Source of the DNA: Plicaturopsis crispa FD-325 SS-3
Taxonomy: Eukaryota; Basidiomycota; Agaricomycetes; Amylocorticiales; Amylocorticiaceae
Length of the DNA: 64,000 nt
NCBI GenBank assembly: GCA_000827205.1
Contig: KN832558.1
Location: 1,228,239 to 1,292,238, forward strand
Direction: 5' to 3'
Part shown: one piece after another, positions 11,501 to 21,747 of the stretch
How the letters are laid out: every line of letters starts with the position of its first letter
Position numbering within the stretch: the first letter of the stretch is position 1
Notes under the pieces: generated by a model
What the model was told of the DNA's origin: nothing
The model's input: the letters and a program-made list of their open reading frames with translations, nothing else
The model's database searches: none
Program-made: the position numbers and the translations under genes

Positions 11501-13533
11501 CGAGGTACTCGAAGGGAAATGCTCCCGCGATGTTATTATGAAACTTCTACAAATCATCAACCTGGTGAGAACGATGTTTTTTTTCGCTCTTTGAAACTGT
11601 GTAAACTTGGCATCGATATAGCTTGTGACGGCGGACCTCGGCTTCTTGGAGAGTTTCTGCTTGATTGGGTAGGCAAACATCAATCTCAAGTTATTTGTCT
11701 GCTCTGACGCCCTTCTCAACAGTGGAATTCCTGTCATGATGGGTGCGTGATTTTTGAGTTCCTCAATCCTAACATGCTCAAATCCGCCTGCAGGATTTAC
11801 ATCGAAAAAGTACTCGTCGGAGTGCAGAATGGAGGCCTCGAATTTTATCCGCCTTCTGTGCCACACCTCTGTCCTCACATTGCAGATGTTCATCTCGTGA
11901 GTTCATCCAGAGACCGAGTTTGTTCTTTCACTAACGGTGCTACCAGTTGTCGCGGATTGAAAGTTCTCGTTGATCTTCTTGACGAAGATTACACAGAGCA
12001 GACAGAGTTGGTAGTTCATGCCCTCAACGGGATTGGCAGTGTCTTCGAGTTGCAAAGTCCAACGACGAAGAACGACTTCTGTCGCATGTTTATTCGGGAA
12101 GGCCTCCTCGACCCGTTATCTGCGGCGCTACTCAATGTCATGACCACTCGTGGGCCGACGTCGGCCGAGATGAAGCGCAAGATCATTCAGATTCTTCTCG
12201 TGTTTTCGCAGGTCACGCAATCCGACATCCATGTTCGAAATGCCATGGGCACACGGAAGGTCGTACGGCGTATGTCATTATGGTACTCCTCAAAAGTCTG
12301 ATTGCTGATAGCGTGGCCATCTTAGGTCTGTTGCGCGCATGCGAATTACTCGAGCCGGAGTATCTCGTGCACATGTTGAAAGCTGTGAAGCACCTCTCCA
12401 TGAATCCGAATCTTCTGGACGTGCTGCAGAACGCCAATGCAATCGAGATATTAACGAGGATCTTGGACGAGCAAAGCTCGGGACCTCATAGCACTGTACG
12501 TCCCCAGATCGCTCGAGAGTGAATTTCGATGTACTCAGGTCTCGGTGATTCCCAGGAAATGTCAAACCACATCTTCCAGACGTGCTACAACCTTTGTCGA
12601 CTGAACAAATCTCGGCAGGAAGAAGCTGCGCAGGCTGGTATCATACCAAGTCTGAAACGCGTGATCGAGACTAAATCACCGTTGAAACAATTCGCCTTGC
12701 CTATTCTTTGCGACCTTGCGAGCGCTGGGAAAAGTTGCCGAACGTTGCTTTGGCAGCATGACGGACTGGACTTGTATCTGAGACTGTTGGAGGATCCATA
12801 CTTCCAAGTTAGTGCGATGGAGTCTATATTATCTTGGTAAGTAATCTGCCAGTGGTTATATTTTCCAGGCTCTGCCTAACAAGTTCACAGGCTGCAGGAC
12901 GAAACTGCTCGGGTCGAAGACGAACTCATCAAGCCATCATCCTTAGAAGCACTCCTGAAATGCTTCACGACCGCAAAGGCCAACTCGTTCGAAAACTTGC
13001 TCGACCCGTTCCTCAAAGTTTGCCGTATCTCGACGAACGTTACCATCGGCCTCGCAAAGTCACAGTTCTTCAAGCGCGTCATCGATCGACTGGGACACAG
13101 CCGTGCTGTTGTGCGGCTCAACCTTCTCCGTATCCTCCGCACAGTCTGCGACGTGCATCCCAATCGAGCGATTCTCGTCGAGCGCTATGGTCTCTACGAC
13201 ATCGTGTCGAAACTCAGCAAAGACGATGGTGCGGTGCTCGTGCGGGAGCTCGCAAGAGAGATCGTACCTGCGCTGCAACCTGCGTTGAAGCCTGCTCTAT
13301 CTGGGAAGTCGTTGCTGAAGAAGCCCGATACACCCAAGGGCTCGGGCATCGCACCGAAAAGAGCACGGCGGACAGCATCTGAGACGTCGGCTCTGCTCAG
13401 CTCTGGTTCGAATAGCAGCAGCTCGGGTGGTCCAGCACGTAGCGCCCTTGAGCTTGGCGGCCGTACACCGAAATCGAGCTCAAATCCACGCGCTAAACTC
13501 GGCGAGATTCCTTGGACGGCTCTTCGTCGATGA
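8519..13533 (+). CDS. sepH: septation initiation network kinase, SepH/Cdc7 type
   Basis: Serine/threonine kinase of the septation initiation network, related to S. pombe Cdc7, A. nidulans SepH and plant MAP3K-epsilon, which promote cytokinesis and septum formation. About 20 or more exons; the first twelve were checked for frame (8519-8587, 8650-8695, 8753-8841, 8893-8922, 8986-9050, 9102-9227, 9282-9415, 9469-9520, 9585-9958, 10018-10320, 10380-10582, 10638-10974). The kinase domain covers about residues 22-280: GKGAFG glycine loop, AVKE lysine, [10 protein letters not shown] catalytic loop, DFGVASS, and MAPE formed across an intron. An acidic linker includes [15 protein letters not shown]. 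The rest is an ARM/HEAT-like helical region, then a Ser-rich tail ending [12 protein letters not shown]. The start lies 3 bp after an in-frame TTG and is the first ATG. Confidence 0.9.
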
Positions 13534-13821
13534 TCGAATTTGTACCGATAGAATGTTTTCTTTCGGAGGTTTGCTTGCAGGTTCCTTTCCTTTCTTATAT
13601 GTCGATCTCGCCTCAACCCACATCATAGCACTCATTATTCGCATATTCCCATTCATTAACTGGTTTAAATAATAGCACACTCCCACTTGACATGCACGAG
13701 CACAATATAATGTCGGGACCGTCCCGGATAATCTGTACAAAGGATAGAACATCATGCTCAGCATATCTTGAACCAGTACGTTGCAAAGTCAACACTCACA
13801 GGCAGTCCGACATTCAAATAT

Positions 13822-14712
13822 TCATTGCCGTGAAAACGGTATCTGCAAACCGGAGGCCAACGCACGCGCGTGGTTCTGCGCACCTACACCCTCGGTACTG
13901 GTAATGATGTGGATGTGCATGCCGTACATCTTCGGGTAGGCGTCCATGTTGACCTCTATCTGTGGGAACAGTGCCATAGCGATCGGAGGCAAACCGAACG
14001 ACACGACGCCTGATACCGCACTAGGGGATTCCAGCGTCTTTGATGCGGGGGGCATAGTGACACCAGAGAACTCCCGAAGACGCGGGAGGACGAACTCGGT
14101 GAGCGTCCCCAGGAAGTCATACATCTTATCGCCCTTCATGTCCACTTTGACACCACAGGGGATTCCGGGCCTGATCCAACCTCCGACCGTCTTTTTACCG
14201 CGCGTAATCTGCACGCCCGATGCATTGTGCCGACCACCACCACCCTGCGTTTCACCGGAAAGCGCCCTGAACGCCATGATCGCACCGAGAAGATTACTCC
14301 GGTTTGTGAGCGCATCCGTCTGGAACGTGTGAAGCGAGACCTTCTCTAGCTTGACGACATTGTACGGAGAGCTGGGGGGCAAGGGCTTCTTGACCATTTT
14401 CTCGCCTCCGATGGGTGGGTTGTGACGGAATTTGGTGTATGGGTCGTTCGGATCCCATTTAAGCCGGATTTCTTTCGGAGGTGGACGCGCGCCTGCTTCG
14501 TGCTTGTAGGTCATGTACATGAGGTCGTCTTGGAGTGTATGATGATAATGGTCTGCCAAACGGCACGGATGTGTTTCGCGAACGAGAATGGGCACAGGCG
14601 GACGCGGAAGGCCACGGTCGTCGCGTCGCAGCAATTTTCGGATGGGAGGTGGCCTTCGGAAACGCACAGGGCGTCCCGTCATTGCGACCGCTGCAGACAC
14701 GGCTGAGCTCAT
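13822..14712 (-). CDS. MRPL7: mitochondrial large-subunit ribosomal protein uL5m
   Basis: Homologue of yeast Mrpl7, the mitochondrial form of ribosomal protein L5, which binds 5S-site rRNA helices in the large subunit. It is a single 296-residue exon, close to the usual length of the fungal protein. The N-terminus (VSAAVAMTGRPVRFRRPPPI) is Arg-rich without acidic residues, which fits a mitochondrial targeting sequence. Diagnostic L5 segments follow: NVVKLEKVSLHTFQTDAL, ITRGKKTVGGWIRPGIPCG, VDMKGDKMYDFLGTLTEFVL, LPRLREFSG and SFGLPPIAMALFPQIEVN. The C-terminus carries MYGMHIHIITSTEG. It is convergent with the SIN kinase gene and divergent from the CaaX-protein gene. Confidence 0.92.
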   Translation of the reverse strand: MSSAVSAAVAMTGRPVRFRRPPPIRKLLRRDDRGLPRPPVPILVRETHPCRLADHYHHTLQDDLMYMTYKHEAGARPPPKEIRLKWDPNDPYTKFRHNPPIGGEKMVKKPLPPSSPYNVVKLEKVSLHTFQTDALTNRSNLLGAIMAFRALSGETQGGGGRHNASGVQITRGKKTVGGWIRPGIPCGVKVDMKGDKMYDFLGTLTEFVLPRLREFSGVTMPPASKTLESPSAVSGVVSFGLPPIAMALFPQIEVNMDAYPKMYGMHIHIITSTEGVGAQNHARALASGLQIPFSRQ

Positions 14713-15093
14713 CTAGAACGCCAGTCAAAACGTTTGTTCACGAAGAGAATGAAAAGCAAGATACCTTGAGAATTAATGAAGGAAATGGCGGTGAAGAGGA
14801 TACCGTGGCCCGCCGCCCGCGACTTTTGGTTAGCCCCGCTTTATGAATTTACGTAACGACCCTTTACCGAGCTCGCCTCTGGTCGCGCGCTCAACGGTGT
14901 GCTCTCTCTTTTCCCTGATTCTTTCTTCCTGCCACCGCCTTTTCGCTAGGATTCTCTGCTGTCCGTTTGGCGGCAGCTTGAATAGCTGGCGGCCATTTTC
15001 TTTGCTTCATTGTTCCAGCTGGAGGGTCCGATTTCACCCATATCTCTACACCCAGTTCCTGTCCAGTTCCACCTCGCTTTCCTATTTTGATCC

Positions 15094-17360
15094 ATGGCCT
15101 TGACCGCTACGGCCCAATCAGCTCTACCGCCATCCTCAGGACCCCTTTCATGGGATGATGAAATCGTGCCAACCCTCAGGAAGCGTGAGGCCTAACGAAC
15201 ATCGTCGCAGACCCACTATCTGAACTCTTCTGCGTCCAGGTCTCGAGGGCGAGAGCCGCATATTGGCTAAGCGCATGTCTACCGCCTCGATGGCGTCTTT
15301 CGAGGAGAGTCGTGTGAATGCATTTGCTACCACAGACGATATGGCGCGTAACGGCTACGGCAATCCTTCGCAAAATGGTTTGGGAAATGCACCACCGCGC
15401 GGGAGTCTTCAGCAAGCCAGAACGCCCTCTGCTGGCGGTCGCCCCGGGACCGGCAGCAGCAGCTCACGTGTGAATGTTAATGGCGCGATACCTGGCAATG
15501 CGAGGATGCCACCACAGACGCGTCCGCGGACGAAGTCCCAGCCTTTTTCGTTCGACTCACCCCGCGCGGCACCAACACACGCCAACGGACACGCCAACGG
15601 GGTTGCGCTACCCACACCGGAATCTTCGCGCTCCACCTCACCTATGTATCAAGGGCGCGTGTCAGATGTCAAGCCAACTCGCATTCCCATGGTTGCCCGC
15701 GGTCGCACACCCAGCACTTCGAGTTATGCGCAGAATGCGAACATTTCTCAGAACGATACCCGGAATGGCGCGCTCGGAGGATATAGACCACCGTCACCAG
15801 ATGCATCCCCTGACCTGTGGTCTGTACAGGAAACAGAGAGGCCGTCAATGTATCCACCTTCCACGACATCGGTACTTACGCACCAACGATCGGGGCTATT
15901 GAACGAGCCTGCGCCGTTCAACCCGGGCTCGCTCGCCTCGTCTGGGACATCTCATATATCTAATGATCCGCAGTTCTCAGAAGCACCACCGCGACCGTCT
16001 AACGATTCGGAGGAGCGACCATTTGAGCATTGGTATCGCGGGGAGGTTTCCCGAAATGGGGGTGTCGGAGAGTTGCGCGTAGGGAAACGTATGGAAATGC
16101 TAGATATAGCTAACTACGGTCACTCGCTCAAGAAGACTACGCCGTCACGACAAGCTTCAAGCTCTCGGGAAACGCCCGCGCTGGCGGAGTCGGCGAGGAG
16201 ACGGAGACGGGCAGACAGTGTTGCCGGGGTCGGTGCGCGGGAGAGCTTTTATATGGACGAGGAGCGAGCTCGCGATGTCGATATGGTCATGGATGAGCAT
16301 CCACTGACGGATCTCGACGGCGATGGGGACACGGATATCGAACACAGCTACGCGACTAGCTACTACTCACCTCCACCTCCCATGCCGGCCTCCGCTGCGG
16401 ATGATTATAGGAGCGGATCGCCTGTCAGCCATCGCACACCCTCGCGGCAGCAGAGCGCACCACCCACGCGCATACCTGCTCCTGCACCTCGGCAAGGCTC
16501 CATTACGCCAACGGATATCCCACGCGGCTCCTCCGAGCCCCCGTTCAGCACCTCTCCAGCATCCTCGTCGTCTCGCACCCCGTCTAAAGCGGCAAATATG
16601 TCCCGCTCTGTTTCCACCCCACAAAAGCTGCAGCCAAAACAAACAGATGCTCTAAAACGTAGGGCCAAAAGCCCGGCTGCCAATACGCCCTCACCTGCGA
16701 CTAAGCGCCCCAAGCCTAAGCCCAAGACGGTGTCGAGGAGACCACAAGACGACGAAAAGAACAGGAGATCGGTAGCGGAGTATCCTGCACCGGCTGAAGG
16801 CGAGGACATGGAGCATGCGATACCATCGTGGACGCAGCCCGTCCCTTCTGGAAACTGGGATGAAGTACGTGCCCCATGTCTATCATTGACTCTCGTCTCG
16901 GTGAAGCTGTTAGAGGTCTGACAAGTATACCTATCTCATTTTTCAGGTCGTACTCCCGGCAGTTGCGCGCAAACGGGGTCTGGACGGCCAATACGAAAAG
17001 GCGGATGGCAGTCCACGACCCAAGAAGCCGCAGGACGAGCGCATACCTCCCGCCGCGGGTACCTTTGGGTACGATCCCAACAAGTACCGGCCGCCACGGG
17101 GCGAGGACGTTCCGATGGACGAGTTTGGTCAGCGTCCTGCAGATACGAATCGGAATGACGATCCGTATGCGGGACGCGTGCGACACTCTGTGCAGGACAA
17201 CCGACGGATATCGCCGTCGCCGTCGCCCTTCTCCCAGTATGCGCCGCCGGATGCACAGCCTGCGCCTCCCGTGGTCAGCATTCCTAAAGACGTCGAACAG
17301 GGACAGCCAGAGGAGGAGGAAGAGCGAGGTGCAGGGTGTTGTAAGTGCGTTATCATGTGA
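15094..17360 (+). CDS. disordered protein with C-terminal CaaX farnesylation box
   Basis: I do not recognise a domain. Three exons (15094-15184, 15240-16864, 16947-17360) join in frame to 709 residues beginning MALTATAQSALPPSSGPLSW. A short helical part (RLEGESRILAKRMSTASMAS) opens it. About 500 residues of Ser/Pro/Thr/Arg-rich low-complexity sequence follow, with a Lys/Arg-rich patch near residue 530 (KRPKPKPKTVSRRP). A more conserved-looking end reads KRGLDGQYEKADGSPRPKKP and AAGTFGYDPNKYRPPRGED. The last seven residues are CCKCVIM. CVIM is a textbook farnesyl-transferase CaaX box, and the two Cys before it could be palmitoylated. This suggests a peripheral plasma- or endomembrane protein. 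The first intron is 55 nt; using the ATG at 15274 instead would drop the conserved opening. Confidence 0.8.
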
Positions 17361-18060
17361 TGGACTTTCACGGAACCTTTTCTTCTCTTTCACTTGTAAC
17401 TCGTCGGTTTTGTCTCTTCCACTTCATCTTTTAGGTATTTGGTTGCTCCTCTCCTGCTCACGGTCCGTGTGATCGTCCCCCTCGCTCATTCCAGTGCCTC
17501 CTCCACACACAGCATTTCAATGTACATGCATTTTGGCGCCCCCTTCTCGGCCATTTCCTCTGTCCGCACGCTCTTTCTTCGCATTGTATTACTGTCCATT
17601 AATACTGTCCCCTTTCAACCCGCTTAGCGTCGTTGCAACTCATATCGCAGAATCCCTCGTCTTAAGACGTTATTTTATTGATTGGCATACCCCGTAATAA
17701 CAATACTTCGGATTTCTTCATTCCTACGCATGGACCGTTAGCTTTCTATCGCATCTGAAGTGGGCAAACGTTAGGACTGTCCTGGGATTAAAACCTGAGC
17801 TTGACCTCCGGCCTCAGATCTTGGGCTTCGGCGCGACTTCCTAGAGGATATCGCGCGGGGCCCAAGCTACTCCCAAGCTGGCCCCAGTACAATCCAATGC
17901 AAAGGGGACAGACACCAGAATAAGCAACACACTACAGTTGGGAAAAGATACAAACATGCTACATCTAGCGTAAGGTGACGTCTCCGGAAAATAAACCTAT
18001 GATAAATTTAATGGTGATGCAACAAAAGATGCGAAATATACGAGGGACGCGAATGATAAT
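17361..18060. other. intergenic, 3' flanks of two convergent genes
   Basis: This 700-bp stretch holds the 3' flank of the CaaX gene, CT-rich at first, and the 3' flank of the Zn2Cys6 gene. I see no exon or RNA gene. Confidence 0.5.
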
Positions 18061-18192
18061 TTACAATAAAGCATGAGGATGTGCCACCTCTGGCTCGAAC
18101 GGGGTAGGGGGAGGAATTGACGACTCGTAGCATGCCTCCGTAAGCCTCTCGCGCAGTACTTCATACCGTACGCGTTGTTCTGGCGAGAGATG

Positions 18193-21097
18193 TTAATTCG
18201 GTGGTCGGTCTGCAATGCGACGACAGAGCTCAAGCATACCTGGTGACGGCCATAATGTCGTTAAATAGTTGATAGGACCCATCAGTATTTTTGCCACATC
18301 GAGTGCAGACGTTAGTGAGCGGTCGCATGACCATAGTGTCAAAGCACTGTGACAGGTATGTTCAGACGGAGGCTCATAAAAATGGCATATGACGAACCGG
18401 GACAGCTGGCCCATGAACCAGAAGACGAGGAATGGCCGCTGGGCAAGTAGGCTACTCTTCAAGTGTGTGAGCGTGGAGATGCTATGCATGATATGTTTTC
18501 CGACGATAGCCTGATGCGCCACTATAGAGAAGGAGGTTGTCAGACCTAGATACTAGGTTCGTGCATAGTAATACACGTACACCATTCCTCAGCTTTCGTG
18601 CGGTGGAATAAGCCGTTGACGTTTCTGTGGAAAGAATACGCAGCTTAATTGTGTACAGTGAGTTGATAAACGAGCGCAAAAAGGCTCACGCGGTCGCCAG
18701 TGGAATAAAACGCTGGAAGTCGTTTGAGATACACATTTGGATACTGTTATGGCTCTGTCAGTACTCGAAGCACAAAATGGGTAGCAAAGCTTGTACACTT
18801 ACTTGAAGAGATACTGTCGGCCTTGAAATAAGAATGTCCGCTCTAAATCACAGGTATGCCGTTTGAAGGCAGCTTCCAACGCGTCCGCCTCCAACCATGC
18901 GGTGATTCCGAAGTGAGATTTTTCTGCTGGAGATGCTGAGGGGTTCCGGCGCATCCGCAGACAACTATGCCAGAGAAGCATAACGCGGTAGTGCAGTGCC
19001 CATATCGTCTCTTTTGACGACGAAAACGACGGAGTCGGCAAAAGGACCTCGCCAGGAAACAAAAGAGCATACTGAATGCGTTTGAAGAGTTAATGAGGCT
19101 CGATAATGCGCAGGAAGGACACAAAGGTATGTAGACGCACATTGGCAGGATCAGTGATGAACATGGTTATCCCAGTGTTCTTGCAAGTAGAGGTGTATGA
19201 GGTATGGCCAGCAGCGATCATCATCGCACTCCAGGATAGCCGTCTGCATGATTCTTTCCTAATTTCTGCTTCGCACCATTCTGAGTCCCATGCTGCTGCA
19301 GACGTCCAGAGTGGAGTGTGCTCCTGCGCACCGGACCACGTAGCCCCGAGGGAGTACGCATTGCAGGAGCATCCGCTCTGTGGTAAGTTATCTGGAGGAG
19401 CATTGTGATGATGCAGTGGAGATGATGCGGTCAAAGGTGCATCGACAAGGTCTCTGGAAAGAGCCGGCATGTCGCAAGGTATGGCAGGCACAGCGCTGCT
19501 CGCAAAAGTAGAGACGTGGGGGTTATCTGCGTCAATCATTGTCAAGGAAAGGCTCCGTACGATGCTGTCGAGCATCGTCATTGCGGAGACGGTCCTCGTA
19601 GTGTTATGGTCAGGGTGAGCGCAGATTTCGAAGAACGCCAAGAGCTTGAGACAATGGTCAGCCAGAATATTGATTCCCAAAACGCACACTTACCCATGCG
19701 GCCTGAGCGAGCGTGTCGTCGATCCATCCTGCATTGAAGCTAGCCTCCAGAGAGCTCTGTGCCTCGTCCCTAAATTTTGCCGCCTGACTCCTACCATCCT
19801 GCCCACGGCCCAGTTCCGAGCTTTGGGTGAACGTCGCAATCGCCAACAAGCTAAGGACCAAGCTCGGTTGCATCCGCTGTCGTTTTTGCGGCTCGAAGAA
19901 TGTATTGAAGAAACTGGGGACGTGGAAGAACGAGAACCAATAATTTGACGTCTGAAACACGTAGCGGAGTTCGTTTGCGATCCCTCGCATGGCAAAATGG
20001 CGCTGGCTGGCGCTCAAGAAGACGCGGTGAGGAGAAAAGGGTGAGGTGTACAAGGAGAGCACCGAGTCCCACCAAGTCTTGCGCGTGAACTCAAGCGAAG
20101 GCACCGCCGGGATATCGACTGTCGGCACCTCGTTGCCATCCTCGTCATACTCAATGAAGAGTGAACTTTGTGCGCTTGCTACGTCGGCCATCTGCGCTAG
20201 ATCGCCGAGCGTGAAAACATCTGGAACTTGTGTGAAATCCAGAGGGAACGAGTTGTTTGACTGAGAGGCCTCAACAGGATGTGCCTGCGACATATATTCC
20301 TCCACAGGAAAATGAAACCCGGAGAATTCATGGTCGCTGTTCAGGCCTGCATCCGTACTGGATCTGCCACGGTCATGCGAAGAAGGTGTTGGTGAGGACT
20401 CCGTTGGCGCATCCAAGGGCGGCACGGGGACCGGTCTTCCTGAAGTGACGTTGCGGTGTGTTCGTCTCCTTCGCCTGCTGGGACCGGCGCCATCCTCGAC
20501 AGACTCTTCGCGTGCGATACGACGCGCTCCAGGAAGCCTGTCAGGTCCGCGGCGCTTTGGTGCAGAATCATACGAGCACTCGACACTGCCGGACGCGCGA
20601 TGTGAGCAGTTATGGCACGCCGGCTTAGCGCCGTCGCAGCGGATTTTACGGTTACGGCTGCAGACACTTGAGTAAGGCTGCCTCATGGATGCGACGGCAG
20701 TATATGCTTACCATTGGAGACAGGCTACGAACACGCGTGCGCGCGGCTTTCCTTCGGTCGTGGGAGGTTGGTCGGGAGCTAACTCTATATGCGGGCGCTG
20801 GCGGCGAGACTTGCGCGTTGGTCTTTGCTCAGTTTCTAGCGGAGATGAGCTGGGTCCAGATGGTGCCATGAATGCCAGGGCATCTAACGCAAAGTCGGGT
20901 GCTGTCCAAGTCGACCCTGTGGCTCTCGAGGACGGGCGAGATGAAGGCAAAAGTCCGTGTCTTGAATAGTCGACTGGATCCGGGGTAGGTAAAGTATGTC
21001 TCGAGTCGAGTGGAAAGGTTCCGGCCGTGAGACGGCTGCTGTTCAGCACAGCACCACTATCATTATCATTAGTGTCTATGTTGGAGAGGGGAAACAT
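18193..21097 (-). CDS. Zn(II)2Cys6 fungal transcription factor
   Basis: Fungus-specific binuclear zinc cluster regulator. Exon 1 (from 21097) ends at ACLQ plus part of the next codon. Splicing to an acceptor TGTCTGCAG gives ACLQCRNRKIRCDGAKPACH, then NC and a sixth Cys nine residues on: the CX2CX6CX6CX2CX9C cluster. A Ser/Arg-rich linker follows. The fungal-specific regulatory domain then runs through TRKTWWDSVLSLYT, SNYWFSFFHVPSFF and DDTLAQAAW, spliced to LLAFFEICAHPDHN, and later WCEAEIRKESCRRLSWSAMM. Downstream exons were placed by frame and GT..AG signals. A stop at 18193-18195 ends the frame, but 43 codons of gene-like sequence continue in the same frame to a second stop at 18061 (see findings). 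The start could lie further upstream; a GTAAGT donor sits near 21249. Confidence 0.85.
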
Positions 21098-21747
21098 AAT
21101 GTCCTCTGGAACTGCGCCGGCTGCAGATCCCTCGGGTGTTACGGTAAATTGGTAAATACGTCGGGTGCGGTCGCAGACACAGCCTGTTTAGCGCCTGTCT
21201 TTGGTGGCTGTCAGATGAGAGCCATCAAGAGGAAATAGTAGTCCACTTACATGTACTACAGCAGACGATACACCGTGCAGTACAAATCGCAGGAAGAAAC
21301 GCTAGCGCTGCTGCAGACAAATTATTTCGCAGTAAAGGCAACAGATTTGCAAAAGGGATGTTTTCTTGAATGCGAGGAAGCACTGGCTACATACTTACTT
21401 GATATCAATTATCATGCACATGCATGTTGCAGTACTTGCTCCTGACGTTAACGTTCCGGCTGTGTTTGCACCTTCAGGCTGCAGTCAAATATCGCGTACG
21501 CGTCCGGTAATATAGGTCATAAATCTCTTGTACAGCAATTATAATCGTAAAGGGCACAGGCATCACTGGCTGATGAGACTGCCGCGGTGGAGAAGGAGGA
21601 CGAGAACAAAGAATGTGTGTACGATCTAGCATCGAATGAACCTGCGGGGCAATCCCGGCGGAAGGCCGAAAAAACAGAATCGAAAAGAAAGCGGTGAATG
21701 AAGGCATGACGAGACGGAGAGGAGGAAAAGAATCATACGAGCACAAC

